From assembly GCA_019448385.1 (NCBI GenBank), contig JAGTXO010000006.1:186001-250000 (forward strand): 64,000 bases of DNA, in the 5' to 3' direction. A program made the translations under genes and the position numbers. The stretch is from Diacronema lutheri (Eukaryota; Haptophyta; Pavlovophyceae; Pavlovales; Pavlovaceae). Positions 36,904 through 45,230 of this stretch are shown piece after piece (position 1 is the stretch's first letter; the number at the start of each line of letters is the position of its first letter). The notes beneath the pieces are model-generated. The model was not told where the DNA came from. It did no database searches and was given only the letters and a program-made list of their open reading frames with translations.

Positions 36904-38412
36904 ATGGAGGACGTCGAGCTGGAGTGCGAATTGCTCGGCGCAATGTTCGACGAGTGCGAGCTCGCATGGCGCGGCGCGAGCCGCACCGTCGCCGTCCGTT
37001 TGGCACCTGCAAATACGGGGCAGCTGCGGCCCCTGTGGGCGACCGTCGAGCTCGAGCTGCCGCCGCTATACCCTGAGGAGCATCCGCTCGTTCGCCTTTC
37101 CGCGGCGCGCGGCACGGTGGAGCGAGAGGAGCGCGAGGTTGTCGCCGCGGCACGCGCGGCGCGCGGCGCGTTGGGCGAGCGCTGCTGCATCGACGTAGTG
37201 CAGGCGGCGCTCGAGGCGCTCACTCGCATTGCCGAGCGCCCGAGTGAGTGCGCGTGTTGCTACGAGCTGATTGATCCGCTCGACAGCTTCCGAGCGCCGT
37301 GCGAGCACTGCTTCCATGCGGTGTGCGTGCTGCGCTGGAGGCAGGCGTGTGGTGACGCTGAGCCTCCGCGCGCCGCCGACGGCGCCGGCGCACCGAGCGG
37401 CGGTGACGCACGACTGCGCGCGGCCGTCGCCGACCACGCGCAGGCGGCGGCTCGCATCGAGGCGCACGGCGCGCACGAGACGGCCGTGCGCGACGCGCTG
37501 TCGCACGCGGAGCGGCAGCTCGCCGCGCTCGAGCCGGCAGATCGGCAGCACGCCGCGTCGCTCGATCGGCTCGTCCGTCAGCACCGCGACACGCTCAGCG
37601 ATGTGCGGCGCGAGGGCGAGCGACTGCGCAGGGCGGAGGCGCGGCTACACGCGCGTCTCAGCACGGAGACGGACACAGCCGAGCAGGCGGCGGCGGAGCG
37701 CTCGCTCGCGCTGGCGGAGCGCGCGCTGCCATGCCCTGTGTGCAGGCTACCCATCGGCGCGCGCGAGCTCGACGCGCTGCAGCGCGAGCATCCCCCGCCC
37801 GCGCGCGGGCCAGCGAGCAGAGCGCGCCATCTTTCAATTGATGAGCTGCTCGACAGTGAGCTGCTCGCGCGCGTGCGCGCGCTGCAGGCGGAGCACGTGC
37901 GTCTCGCGCACGCGCAGCTCGCGCGCGCCGATGCCGTTGCAACGGGCGGGGGTGCGCATGCCGTTGATGGTGCAACGGGCGGGGGTCCGCATGCCGTTGA
38001 TGTTGCAACGGGCGGGGGTGCGCATGCCGTTGATGTTGCAACGGGCGGGGGTCCGCATGCCGTTGATGTTGCAACGGGCGGGGGTCCGCATGCCGTTGAT
38101 GTTGCAACGGGCGGGGGTGCGCAGGCGGTCCCGCGGGGTGCGGACAGCGTCCCAGCGCAGCCTGCGGCTGGGAGCGACGCTGCGCGGCGCGAGCACGGAG
38201 CGCGCGGGCAGAGCACGCGCGGCGGGTCGAATGCGCGCGCACGCCACGGCCCTCGCGGGCGGCGCGGCGCCGAGCAGACCGCGCCGCTTCGCCTGCGCGA
38301 TCAAAAGTTCCACGGAGCTCCTTTGGGCAGTGAGCCCCCCTCCCTTCCCCCCGGACACTCGTTGAGCCCCCCTCCCTTCCCCCCGGACACTCATCATCAT
38401 CAATCTGATTGA
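36904..38412 (+). CDS. RWD-RING E3 ligase (RNF25-like)
   Basis: 502 residues. The start MEDVELECELLGAMFDECEL and VELELPPLYPEEHPLV are an RWD domain with its YPxxxP-like turn. The RING finger is split: CACCYELIDPLDSF then APCEHCFHAVCVLRW gives the first ligands, and ALPCPVCRLPIG the last pair, separated by about 120 residues of Ala/Glu/Arg-rich coiled coil. RNF25/AO7 has the same RWD plus interrupted-RING order. Such proteins are E3 ubiquitin ligases. A downstream array repeats ATGGG(A/P)HAVDV six times. The tail is basic and then Pro-rich, ending in HHHQSD encoded partly by a duplicated 30-bp C-rich unit. Confidence 0.8.
   Translation: MEDVELECELLGAMFDECELAWRGASRTVAVRLAPANTGQLRPLWATVELELPPLYPEEHPLVRLSAARGTVEREEREVVAAARAARGALGERCCIDVVQAALEALTRIAERPSECACCYELIDPLDSFRAPCEHCFHAVCVLRWRQACGDAEPPRAADGAGAPSGGDARLRAAVADHAQAAARIEAHGAHETAVRDALSHAERQLAALEPADRQHAASLDRLVRQHRDTLSDVRREGERLRRAEARLHARLSTETDTAEQAAAERSLALAERALPCPVCRLPIGARELDALQREHPPPARGPASRARHLSIDELLDSELLARVRALQAEHVRLAHAQLARADAVATGGGAHAVDGATGGGPHAVDVATGGGAHAVDVATGGGPHAVDVATGGGPHAVDVATGGGAQAVPRGADSVPAQPAAGSDAARREHGARGQSTRGGSNARARHGPRGRRGAEQTAPLRLRDQKFHGAPLGSEPPSLPPGHSLSPPPFPPDTHHHQSD
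37939..38136 (+). repeat. 33-bp minisatellite, 6 copies, in coding sequence
   Basis: Units spaced exactly 33 bp (GCAACGGGCGGGGGT at 37939, 37972, 38005, 38038, 38071 and 38104) encode 11-residue repeats in the RWD-RING protein. Two variants (GCG and CCG codons) alternate. Confidence 0.95.
38333..38393 (+). repeat. Duplicated 30-bp C-rich unit at the RWD-RING C-terminus
   Basis: GAGCCCCCCTCCCTTCCCCC then CGGACACTC occurs twice in a row, encoding PSLPPGHS and PPFPPDTH just before the stop. Confidence 0.85.
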
Positions 38413-38443
38413 TTTCGCGTGACTCAGCGCGCAAGGACGCCGC

Positions 38444-39385
38444 TCACGCCTGTGCTCGCGCCTCGAGGAACGCGCGCAGCGCCTCGTGCACCGACGGCGG
38501 GCCAAAGTCGTGCCCTCCCGAGTGGAACGCGGTCGTGACGACCGCGCCGTTGTGCTTGAGCAGCTCTTCGAGCCAGCCGGCCACCTGAAAGGGGAGCGTG
38601 CCATCTGCCCTCCCGTGCGTGATCAGCACGGGCAGGCCGCGGTGCGACTGCAGCTTTGCCGCCCACTCGTCGACGACGAGCGGGGCGCCACTCAGCGACA
38701 CGACGCCGCCCACACGCTTGTCCGCCGGCATCGAGAGCGCCGCGTCGAGGGCCGTCATTGCGCCCTGGCTGAAGCCACCGAGCACGACGCGCGAGACCGG
38801 GCAGTTGTTGGCCGTCAGGCACACCTCCTCGATGAGCTTGGTCATCCGGCTCCGGCAGTCCGGCAGGCCAGGCGGCACGTCTCGGATCAGCCGCGCGATC
38901 GCGCCCGGTCCATTGTGGCTCGCGCCCATCCACTGCATCACGTCGAGCGTCCACCAGGCGGGCATCATCATCGCGCCAATGGGCGCCTGCGGAAACACCC
39001 ACAGCGTTGAGCCCACCGTCCCCGCGCCGAGGCCGAGGAGCGACGGGACGCTCGCAAAGTCGCTCGAGCTCGCGCCCAGCCCGTGCAAGAAGACGACGAT
39101 GAGACGGGGCGTCGCGTGGCCGGAGAGGACGTCCGCCGGACCCATCAAGCTGCACTCGTACCCAAAGTAGGCGCGCTTCTCCGCCTGGAGCGGCGCGCCG
39201 GCGGCCGCCGACTGGCCCGCGCGCGGCGGGGGCGGCGGGCGGCGCGTGGCTAGGCGCTCGCTCGCCTCCTGCGCGCGCGCGCGAAGGTCCGTGATCTCAA
39301 AGCAGTCGTCATACGACAGCCCCGCACTCGAGATGAAGGCGCGCAGCTCTTTGATGTTCATCGCCGAGATGTCGGTCATCGCCAC
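38444..39385 (-). CDS. Acyl-protein thioesterase/carboxylesterase with N-terminal SAP-like helix
   Basis: 313 residues. The alpha/beta hydrolase part has LIVVFLHGLGASSSDF (oxyanion loop), the nucleophile elbow GGFSQGAM (Ser), LITHGRADGTLPF (Asp) and HSGGHDF (His), the layout of LYPLA/APT enzymes that remove acyl groups from protein Cys or lysolipids. MPAWWTLDVMQWMG is a variant of the family's WFD/WFDI segment. The first 45 residues (MNIKELRAFISSAGLSYDDC, FEITDLRARAQEA) form a SAP/ARMET-like helix pair not found in standard APTs and common in algal fusions. The stop is 31 bp from that of the RWD-RING gene (convergent). Confidence 0.87.
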   Translation of the reverse strand: MAMTDISAMNIKELRAFISSAGLSYDDCFEITDLRARAQEASERLATRRPPPPPRAGQSAAAGAPLQAEKRAYFGYECSLMGPADVLSGHATPRLIVVFLHGLGASSSDFASVPSLLGLGAGTVGSTLWVFPQAPIGAMMMPAWWTLDVMQWMGASHNGPGAIARLIRDVPPGLPDCRSRMTKLIEEVCLTANNCPVSRVVLGGFSQGAMTALDAALSMPADKRVGGVVSLSGAPLVVDEWAAKLQSHRGLPVLITHGRADGTLPFQVAGWLEELLKHNGAVVTTAFHSGGHDFGPPSVHEALRAFLEARAQA

Positions 39386-39501
39386 CGGCGTTGACCTCGG
39401 CGAGCACGAAAGCCAGCAGGCCAGACAAGGAGGAGTTCTGGTGGCGAGTGCTCAGTCAGCGATTTTGCGTGGACTCTTCCGACTGAGATGCACCTCGCGT
39501 G

Positions 39502-41656
39502 TCATTTTGCGGCTGCGCCCGCCGGCCGCCCGTGGCCCTTTGGCTTTGCGCCTCGTGCACCGCCCGACAGCGCCGGTCTGGCCACCTTGTCGAAGGCGGC
39601 CTTCTTGGCCATCACAATCTCCGCCACCATCCCGTTGAGCTCCTGCGGCGCAGGGAGGGGTGGGCGTGGGTGAGTGGGTGATGGTTGGGGTGGATGAGTG
39701 CAGCCATGGCGCGTGAGGGCCAGCCACCACGTTCCCGCGCGAGGCTGCGGCGAGGCTGCAGCACGTGCGCGCGAAGCCTCGAGCGCTCGTACGCGCAGCG
39801 TGTGCGCGCATGCCTTGAACTGCGCGTGCAGCTGCGTGTTGGTCTGCGCGAGCTTCTCGATACGCATGACGTCCTTGAGGCGCGCGGCAGCCGTCTCCTC
39901 CTGCGAGCGGAGCAGCGCCGCCTTCAGCTCGGCGCGCTCACGCACGAGCTCATTGCTACCGAAGAGGGGGGGAGGGGGGGGGGGGGGGGGGGGGGGGGGG
40001 CACGAGCAGCAGAGGAGGATGGGGGTGAGGTCGGTTGCGGGAGGTGGGGGGGGGGGGGGGGGGGGGCACGAGCAGCAGAGGAGGATGGGGGTGAGGTCGG
40101 TTGCGGGAGGTGGGGGGGGGGGGGGGGGGGGGCACGAGCAGCAGAGGAGGATGGGGGTGAGGTCGGTTGCGGGAGGTGGGGGGGGGGGGGGGGGCACGAG
40201 CAGCAGAGGAGGATGGGGGTGAGGTCGGTTGCGGGAGGTGGGGGGGGGGGGGGGGGGGGGGGGCACGAGCAGCAGAGGAGGATGGGGGTGAGGTCGGTTG
40301 CGGGAGAGCGGATCGCACATGGCGGCGCGGGTCGCACATGGCGGCGCGGGTCGAGGGGGGAGCGCGCAGCGCGCACCGGGAGCGCACGAGCATCCGCCAC
40401 AGCCTGCGCGTCTCATCCGCTCGCTCCGGTGGCGTGTCGTCGCGCAGACCTGCCAGTTCAGTCTCGTCGGAAGAGCTTACCGCTTCTGCTCGCCCAGCCG
40501 CGTGCGCCGGCGCGTCCATGGATTTGGTGTGCCGCGCGCGCGACTGGGCAGTTGCGCCCTGACTGACGGTGCCGTTGCGTGTTGCGCCGTGCACACTCTC
40601 CGCCACATCCGCCTCGCCGTCGTCGCCGTCGTCGTCGTCGTCGCCGTCGTCGCCGTCGCCATCGTCGCCGTCGTCGCCGTCGTCGCCGTCGCCGTCGGCA
40701 TCGTCGTCGTCGTCGTCCACGCCGTCGTCGGCGTCGGCGTCGTCGTTGGCACCAGCGTCGGCGGGAAGGGGGGCTGCACCACCGCCCCCCTCCCCCTCCC
40801 CCTCCCCCTCGCCCTGCTCCGCATTCCGCCTCGCCTTTGCCGCGGCCGCGCCGCGCTGCCCCGGCTTCGCACCGTTCTGCCGCTGCGCGCCTGGCGCGTC
40901 GCCCACCGCAGCGGCCCCCGCACCGCTCAGCGTGCGCGGCGCAGCCGCGCCGTTTTTGGGTGCCCTGTTTTTGGGTGCCCTGCTCGTGTCAGCCGTCCCG
41001 TCAAGCGGCTCGCGCAGCTTGTCCGCCGTGCTCGCCTGCGCCTGCGCCTCGGCCTCGGCCGCGCCGCCCCGTCCCTGCGACGCGCGCATGGCTACGAGCT
41101 CGTGCCTCCGTCGGAGCAGCTCCGCCTTGGCGCGCAGTCGAGCTTGGCGCATGCGCGCGCGCTTCTGGATTGTGAGCACCGCTTCGACGGGTATCGTCGC
41201 TTCGTCAATGCCGTCCATCGCCGCGGCTTGCGAGACCAGCCCCTTGGCTATCGTCTCGCTCTGCGTGCCAGCCGGCGCCGGCCGACGCGCCGTCTCGTCC
41301 AGTGCCGCGGCCTTGGATGGCTTGGGTGCCGCCTCGAGCTCCTCTCCTGGTACGCCGGGCGATCGGTCCGCGCCCGACGCCTTGCGCCCGCGCATTTCCT
41401 CGTCCGCCGCCTGCTCGAGCGCCTCCTGCGGCACCGCGGCCGGCGGTTCGACCGCGGGCTCGAGCGCAGGTCGTGGCGCGGCGTCGGCAATATCCTCGTC
41501 GACGGGCATGGCCGGCTGGAGGGCGAGCGGCGCGGGCACAGGCGCGACGGGTGGAGGGACGTCGTCCTCTACCACGGCCGCCGGCGTCTCCTCCGCTGCG
41601 ACGTCCTCGTCCTCGAGCGGCAGCTCCTCCAGTCCATCCTCCGGCGCCAGTGCCAT
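39502..41656 (-). CDS. Coiled-coil protein of unknown function
   Basis: Three exons, 41656-40388, 39948-39793 and 39642-39502, give about 521 residues. I do not recognise the family. The N-terminal 130 residues are acidic and Pro/Ala-rich (GLEELPLEDEDVAAEE). A basic helix follows (IQKRARMRQARLRAKAELLR). Then comes an Asp run alternating with Gly/Ala encoded by GTC/GTCGCC triplets (40612-40740). Exons 2-3 form a coiled coil: LVRERAELKAALLRSQEETA, RIEKLAQTNTQLHAQFKACA, then HTLRELNGMVAEIVMAKK across the last splice. The first intron carries the G-run minisatellite. The acceptor of exon 2 could be 7 bp further upstream. Its start codon is 27 bp from that of LCMT1. Confidence 0.65.
39973..40310 (-). 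repeat. Intronic minisatellite with alternating G-runs, 5 copies
   Basis: CACGAGCAGCAGAGGAGGAT recurs at 40001, 40067, 40133, 40195 and 40264, each unit ending GGTTGCGGGAGGT followed by a pure G run of 15-28. The 45-bp cores are identical, so only the G-run length varies (spacings 66, 66, 62, 69). It lies wholly in the first intron of the coiled-coil gene, where the transcript reads long C runs. The plus strand has strong G-quadruplex potential. Confidence 0.95.
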
Positions 41657-41683
41657 CGTGCAGAAACGGACGTCTCCGACAGG
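41657..41683. promoter_or_regulatory. 27-bp interval between divergent start codons
   Basis: The coiled-coil gene (minus, ATG at 41656) and LCMT1 (plus, ATG at 41684) start 27 bp apart, leaving no room for separate promoters outside coding DNA. Confidence 0.5.
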
Positions 41684-42826
41684 ATGCACGCCGTCGCGGA
41701 CACGTCGAATACGGCCGCGATCAGCAAGCGCTGCGCGGCGCAGCTGGGGTACGTCGACGACCCGTTCGCCTGCTGGTTTGACCGCTCGCACACGCGCTGC
41801 GCGCCGATCATCAACCGCGGCACGTTCGTGCGCGTCGCCGCCATAGACGCAGTGTGCGATCAGTTCGCGCCGCCCGCGCGCGCCCCCGGCGACGACGACC
41901 TCGGCGCCGTCGAGCGGCAGATCCTGAGCCTGGGCGCTGGGCTCGACACGCGCGCGTGGCGGATGCGCCACGCTGGCTGCCGCCTCGCGCGCTACGTCGA
42001 GGTCGACTTGCCCGCCGTGTGCGACCGCAAGCTGCACGTGCTCCGCGGCCAGCGCGCGCGCGACGCTCGCGGTGCGAGCGCGGCGCCGGCTGCCGACGAC
42101 GCGGAGGGGGCGGCGTGCCTGCTCGCCTCGCGCGCGGACGCGCTCGTCAGCGCCGACCTGTCCAACCTCGATTCGCTTCGCGCAGCGCTGCTCGAGGCAC
42201 GCTTCGACCCGCGCCTGCCCACCCTCGTCCTGATCGAGTGCGTGCTCGTGTACATGGCACCGGACGCGGGCTCCGCGCTGCTCCGCTTCCTCGCGGGCTA
42301 CCTGTCGGACGCAGCGTGCCTCGCCTACGAGATGATCCGACCGGACGACGCGTTTGGCCGCCAAATGCGCGCCAACCTCGAGGCGCGCGGCCTGCGCATC
42401 CCGGGGATTGACGGCTGTACGGATACGCGCGCGCACGAGGCGCGCTTCGCGCAGTGCGGCTGGAGCGGCTGCCGGGCGGTGGACATGCTGCACTGGTACG
42501 AGCACGTGCTCCCGCGCGCTGAGCGCCAGCGCGTCGAGCGCGTGGAGTGGCTCGACGAGCTGGAGGAGTGGAAACTCCTCCTTTCCCATTACTGTTTCGT
42601 ACTCGCTGCGCTCCCTCACGAGGTGGGGGCCCACAGTGGGTGGGCAGCCGGGCTCGACTGGGCGACGGCGCGCCCAGCGATTGGGGCAGACGTTGCGCCG
42701 CCGCCGCCGCCGCGTGCTGCCGCGCCGCCCGCCACCTCCATCGCCGCCTCGTGCGGGCGCAGCGCCAACGACCGCCCGGACCGCGCGCCGCTGCCGACCA
42801 ATGAGTCGGCGAGCGAGCGCGAGTGA
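41684..42826 (+). CDS. LCMT1: Leucine carboxyl methyltransferase 1 (PP2A methyltransferase)
   Basis: 380 residues in one exon. It begins with the LCMT core DTSNTAAISKRCAAQLGYVD and DPFACWF. SAM-binding motif I is ILSLGAGLDTRAWRM, followed by YVEVDLPAVCDRKLHVL and a post-motif LVLIECVLVYMAPDAGSALL. SDAACLAYEMIRPDDAFGRQ and CGWSGCRAVDMLHWYEHVL also match. The enzyme methylates the C-terminal Leu of the PP2A catalytic subunit, governing holoenzyme assembly. The last 70 residues are an Ala/Pro-rich tail beyond the domain. It is convergent with the PIN-HhH gene, with 43 bp between stops. Confidence 0.9.
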   Translation: MHAVADTSNTAAISKRCAAQLGYVDDPFACWFDRSHTRCAPIINRGTFVRVAAIDAVCDQFAPPARAPGDDDLGAVERQILSLGAGLDTRAWRMRHAGCRLARYVEVDLPAVCDRKLHVLRGQRARDARGASAAPAADDAEGAACLLASRADALVSADLSNLDSLRAALLEARFDPRLPTLVLIECVLVYMAPDAGSALLRFLAGYLSDAACLAYEMIRPDDAFGRQMRANLEARGLRIPGIDGCTDTRAHEARFAQCGWSGCRAVDMLHWYEHVLPRAERQRVERVEWLDELEEWKLLLSHYCFVLAALPHEVGAHSGWAAGLDWATARPAIGADVAPPPPPRAAAPPATSIAASCGRSANDRPDRAPLPTNESASERE

Positions 42827-42869
42827 GCGGGCCCATGCCCCCTCGTGCACACTGACGGGCCAGGCACAC

Positions 42870-43841
42870 TCACACTTCTTCCCGCAAAAGCTGTGAGAGC
42901 TTGATCAGGTGCACGGCCTTGGCACCAACGCCCTTCACGCGCAGCAGATCGTCAGCGGTGCGCATCGTGAGCGGCTCGCGCTCGCGCTGCTCGACAATCC
43001 TGCGCGCGAGCGCCGGGCCGACACCTGGCAGCGCCTGCAGCTCATCAACCGACGCACTGAGCAGGTCGACTGTGGGCCGGCCGTCGCACGAGCGCGGCGC
43101 GGACCGCGCTTTGGCCTCGTCGACGCCGATCAACGATGGCGGCCGCTCGGCGCGCTGCGCGGCGAGCTCTCGCGCGCCGAGTGGCTTGGCGGTTGTGCCC
43201 TCCACGTCGACGCGGCCCGTCGCCGTGGGCTGCGCGCCCTCGCTCGGCGATGTACGTGCCGCCATGACGGGCGGCACGCTCGCGTGACCTTGCGGGCTCG
43301 CGAGCGCCGGGTGTGGGGCCGCGTCTACGGGCTGAGGCGCGGGCGGTGGCGTCGTGGGATCCGATGGCTTGGCGAGCGAGAGGCGCGCGAGCGCGAGCGC
43401 CAGTGCCGCGTGCTCCTCGCGCAGCGCGCGCAGCTCGTCGTCTTTGCGCGAGAGCGCGCGCTCGAGGTCGGCGCGTGCGTCCACAGCGTCCATCGCTTCG
43501 CGCGCGCTGCTCGAGCTGCCGGCGGCGTGGTCCGGAGCGGGCGGCGCGGGCTGCGACGGCGCGTGCGCGTGCGGCGGCGCGCGCGCAGCCCCCGAGAGCG
43601 CCTCCGCTTCGCCCGCGTGCGCGCCCCCGACTTGGGCGCCGCACGCCGCAGCCGGCGCAGCTGCGGGCAGTCCGGGCGTCCCCCGCTGCGTGCTCCAAAG
43701 CCACGATGGCTGTCGTGCGTGCTGGTCGGCTGAAGGTGGGTCGAGCTCCGCCGGCGCGGCTGGTGCGGGCGCGGCTGCAGCCGGGTGGGCTGGACCGGGG
43801 CCAGCGGGCGCTGGCCGAGGCGGCGGCAGCCTGCTCTGCAG

Positions 43842-43875
<34 letters not shown>

Positions 43876-45206
43876 AACGGCGGCAACGGTGGTGGCGGCG
43901 GCGGGGGTGGCGGCGGTGCGCGCGGCAGAACGCCGGCCAGCACGGCCGTGCTCGCGACGGTGCTGGGCGGCAGCGTGGCCTCGGCGGGCCTCAGCTTGTC
44001 GCGCGACGCCGTGTTCGCCGCGTCGGCGCGCGCGTGCGCCTCGACCGGCGGCGCGTGCTCGGGCGCGGCGCGCGCGCTCCCGGCGCGCCCGCGCGCGTCG
44101 TCGAGCGCATCGAGCACGCCGCGCGGCCCGCAGCGCACGCCATTCGCGCTCGCCTTGACGCACAGCGCCACGTCCGCCGAATGCAGCGCGACGGGCAGCC
44201 GTCTGACGCGTAGCAGCCAAAGGGCGTAGTCGAGGATTTGCTCGTCCGCGTTGGCGGGCGCAGCGGCGGGGGCGGCGACGCGCTCGCGCGATGCGTGCGT
44301 GGCGTGGTACACTTCGTGGAACGCCTGCAGGAGCACGCGCGAGCCCGGCGCGGGCGAGGCGGACGAGACGCTCTCGTGCACGTGCCGCAGCGCCGCGCGC
44401 GCCCTCTGCCCGCGCGAGCCGTCGTTCTGCTTGAGGCCGTCGAGCTCGCGCACGACGGCGAAGGGCACGGCGAGGAGCGCGCACTGCGAGACGGCCCACG
44501 CGCGCAGTTTGGGCAGGTCGTCGAGCCAGATGTTCGTGTCGACGACGATCACGGGCACCGACCCGTTGAGCAGATGCTCGAGCGAGCCGCCATCGTACAC
44601 GCACCCCGCATTGCGGCGCGGTTGAGGCGCAAGGTGGTGCGAGGCGGGAGGCGTGCTCGGCGGGCGCGGCGCGGAAGGCGGAAGGTGATGCGGCTGGCCG
44701 TAGGGCCGCCGGTGCAGCTGCTGGTGCGCGCGCCGGCTCGCGTCGAGGTGGGCGCGACGCCCGCGGCTCCGCCGCCGAGCCGAAGAACCGCCGCGCTGCG
44801 CCGGTGCGGACGGGCGGCGCGCGGGCGCGTGGTGCTCGGGCGCGCTGGCATGCACGGGCGCAGGCAGTTCCGCGTGCGTCGGCCGCGTCGGCTTCTTGAA
44901 CCACGGCGGCTTGGGGAGCACGGCCGCCGGACGCGGCAGCGGCACGTCCACGCCCGCCCAGCCTGCGCCCGCCGCGCCGTCGACGGAGAGCGCGCGCAGG
45001 CCGTGCAGCAGCCGCTCGTCGTCGGGCACGGGCGTGCGCGGCACGGTCGAACGATCGGCGCGCGCGAGCTGCGCGGCCACGTGCTGCGCGAACCCGTCCA
45101 TCCCGCCACGCCCGGGCCACGCGGAACCCGCGTTTGAACCCTCGCGAGCAGCGGGGAGGTGCCGGAATTCTCTAATCAATTCTCCCACAATACTCGCGCC
45201 AGCCAT
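42870..45206 (-). CDS. PIN-domain protein with poly-Pro linker and C-terminal ComEA-type helix-hairpin-helix
   Basis: 778 residues from the ATG at 45206. A PIN nuclease domain spans about residues 215-345: VPVIVVDTNIWLDDLPKLRA, VPFAVVRELDGLKQ, NADEQILDYALWLL and VALHSADVALCVKASANGV, giving the expected acidic set (D, E, D, D) of the Swt1/SMG6 class of RNA endonucleases. A Pro-rich linker with runs of 9-11 Pro (around 430-455) and a coiled coil (ALSRKDDELRALREEHAALA) follow. The C-terminus is a double helix-hairpin-helix: LQALPGVGPALARRIVEQRE and DDLLRVKGVGAKAVHLIKLS, as in ComEA/UvrC DNA-binding tips. I know of no standard family with this order. Confidence 0.8.
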
Positions 45207-45230
45207 GCGCTCGGAGTGCAGGGCGTAACC
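45207..45230. promoter_or_regulatory. 24-bp interval between divergent start codons
   Basis: PIN-HhH (minus, ATG at 45206) and the EF-hand gene (plus, ATG at 45231) start 24 bp apart. The PIN-HhH frame also stays open through this gap, so its true start could be at 45248. Confidence 0.45.
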
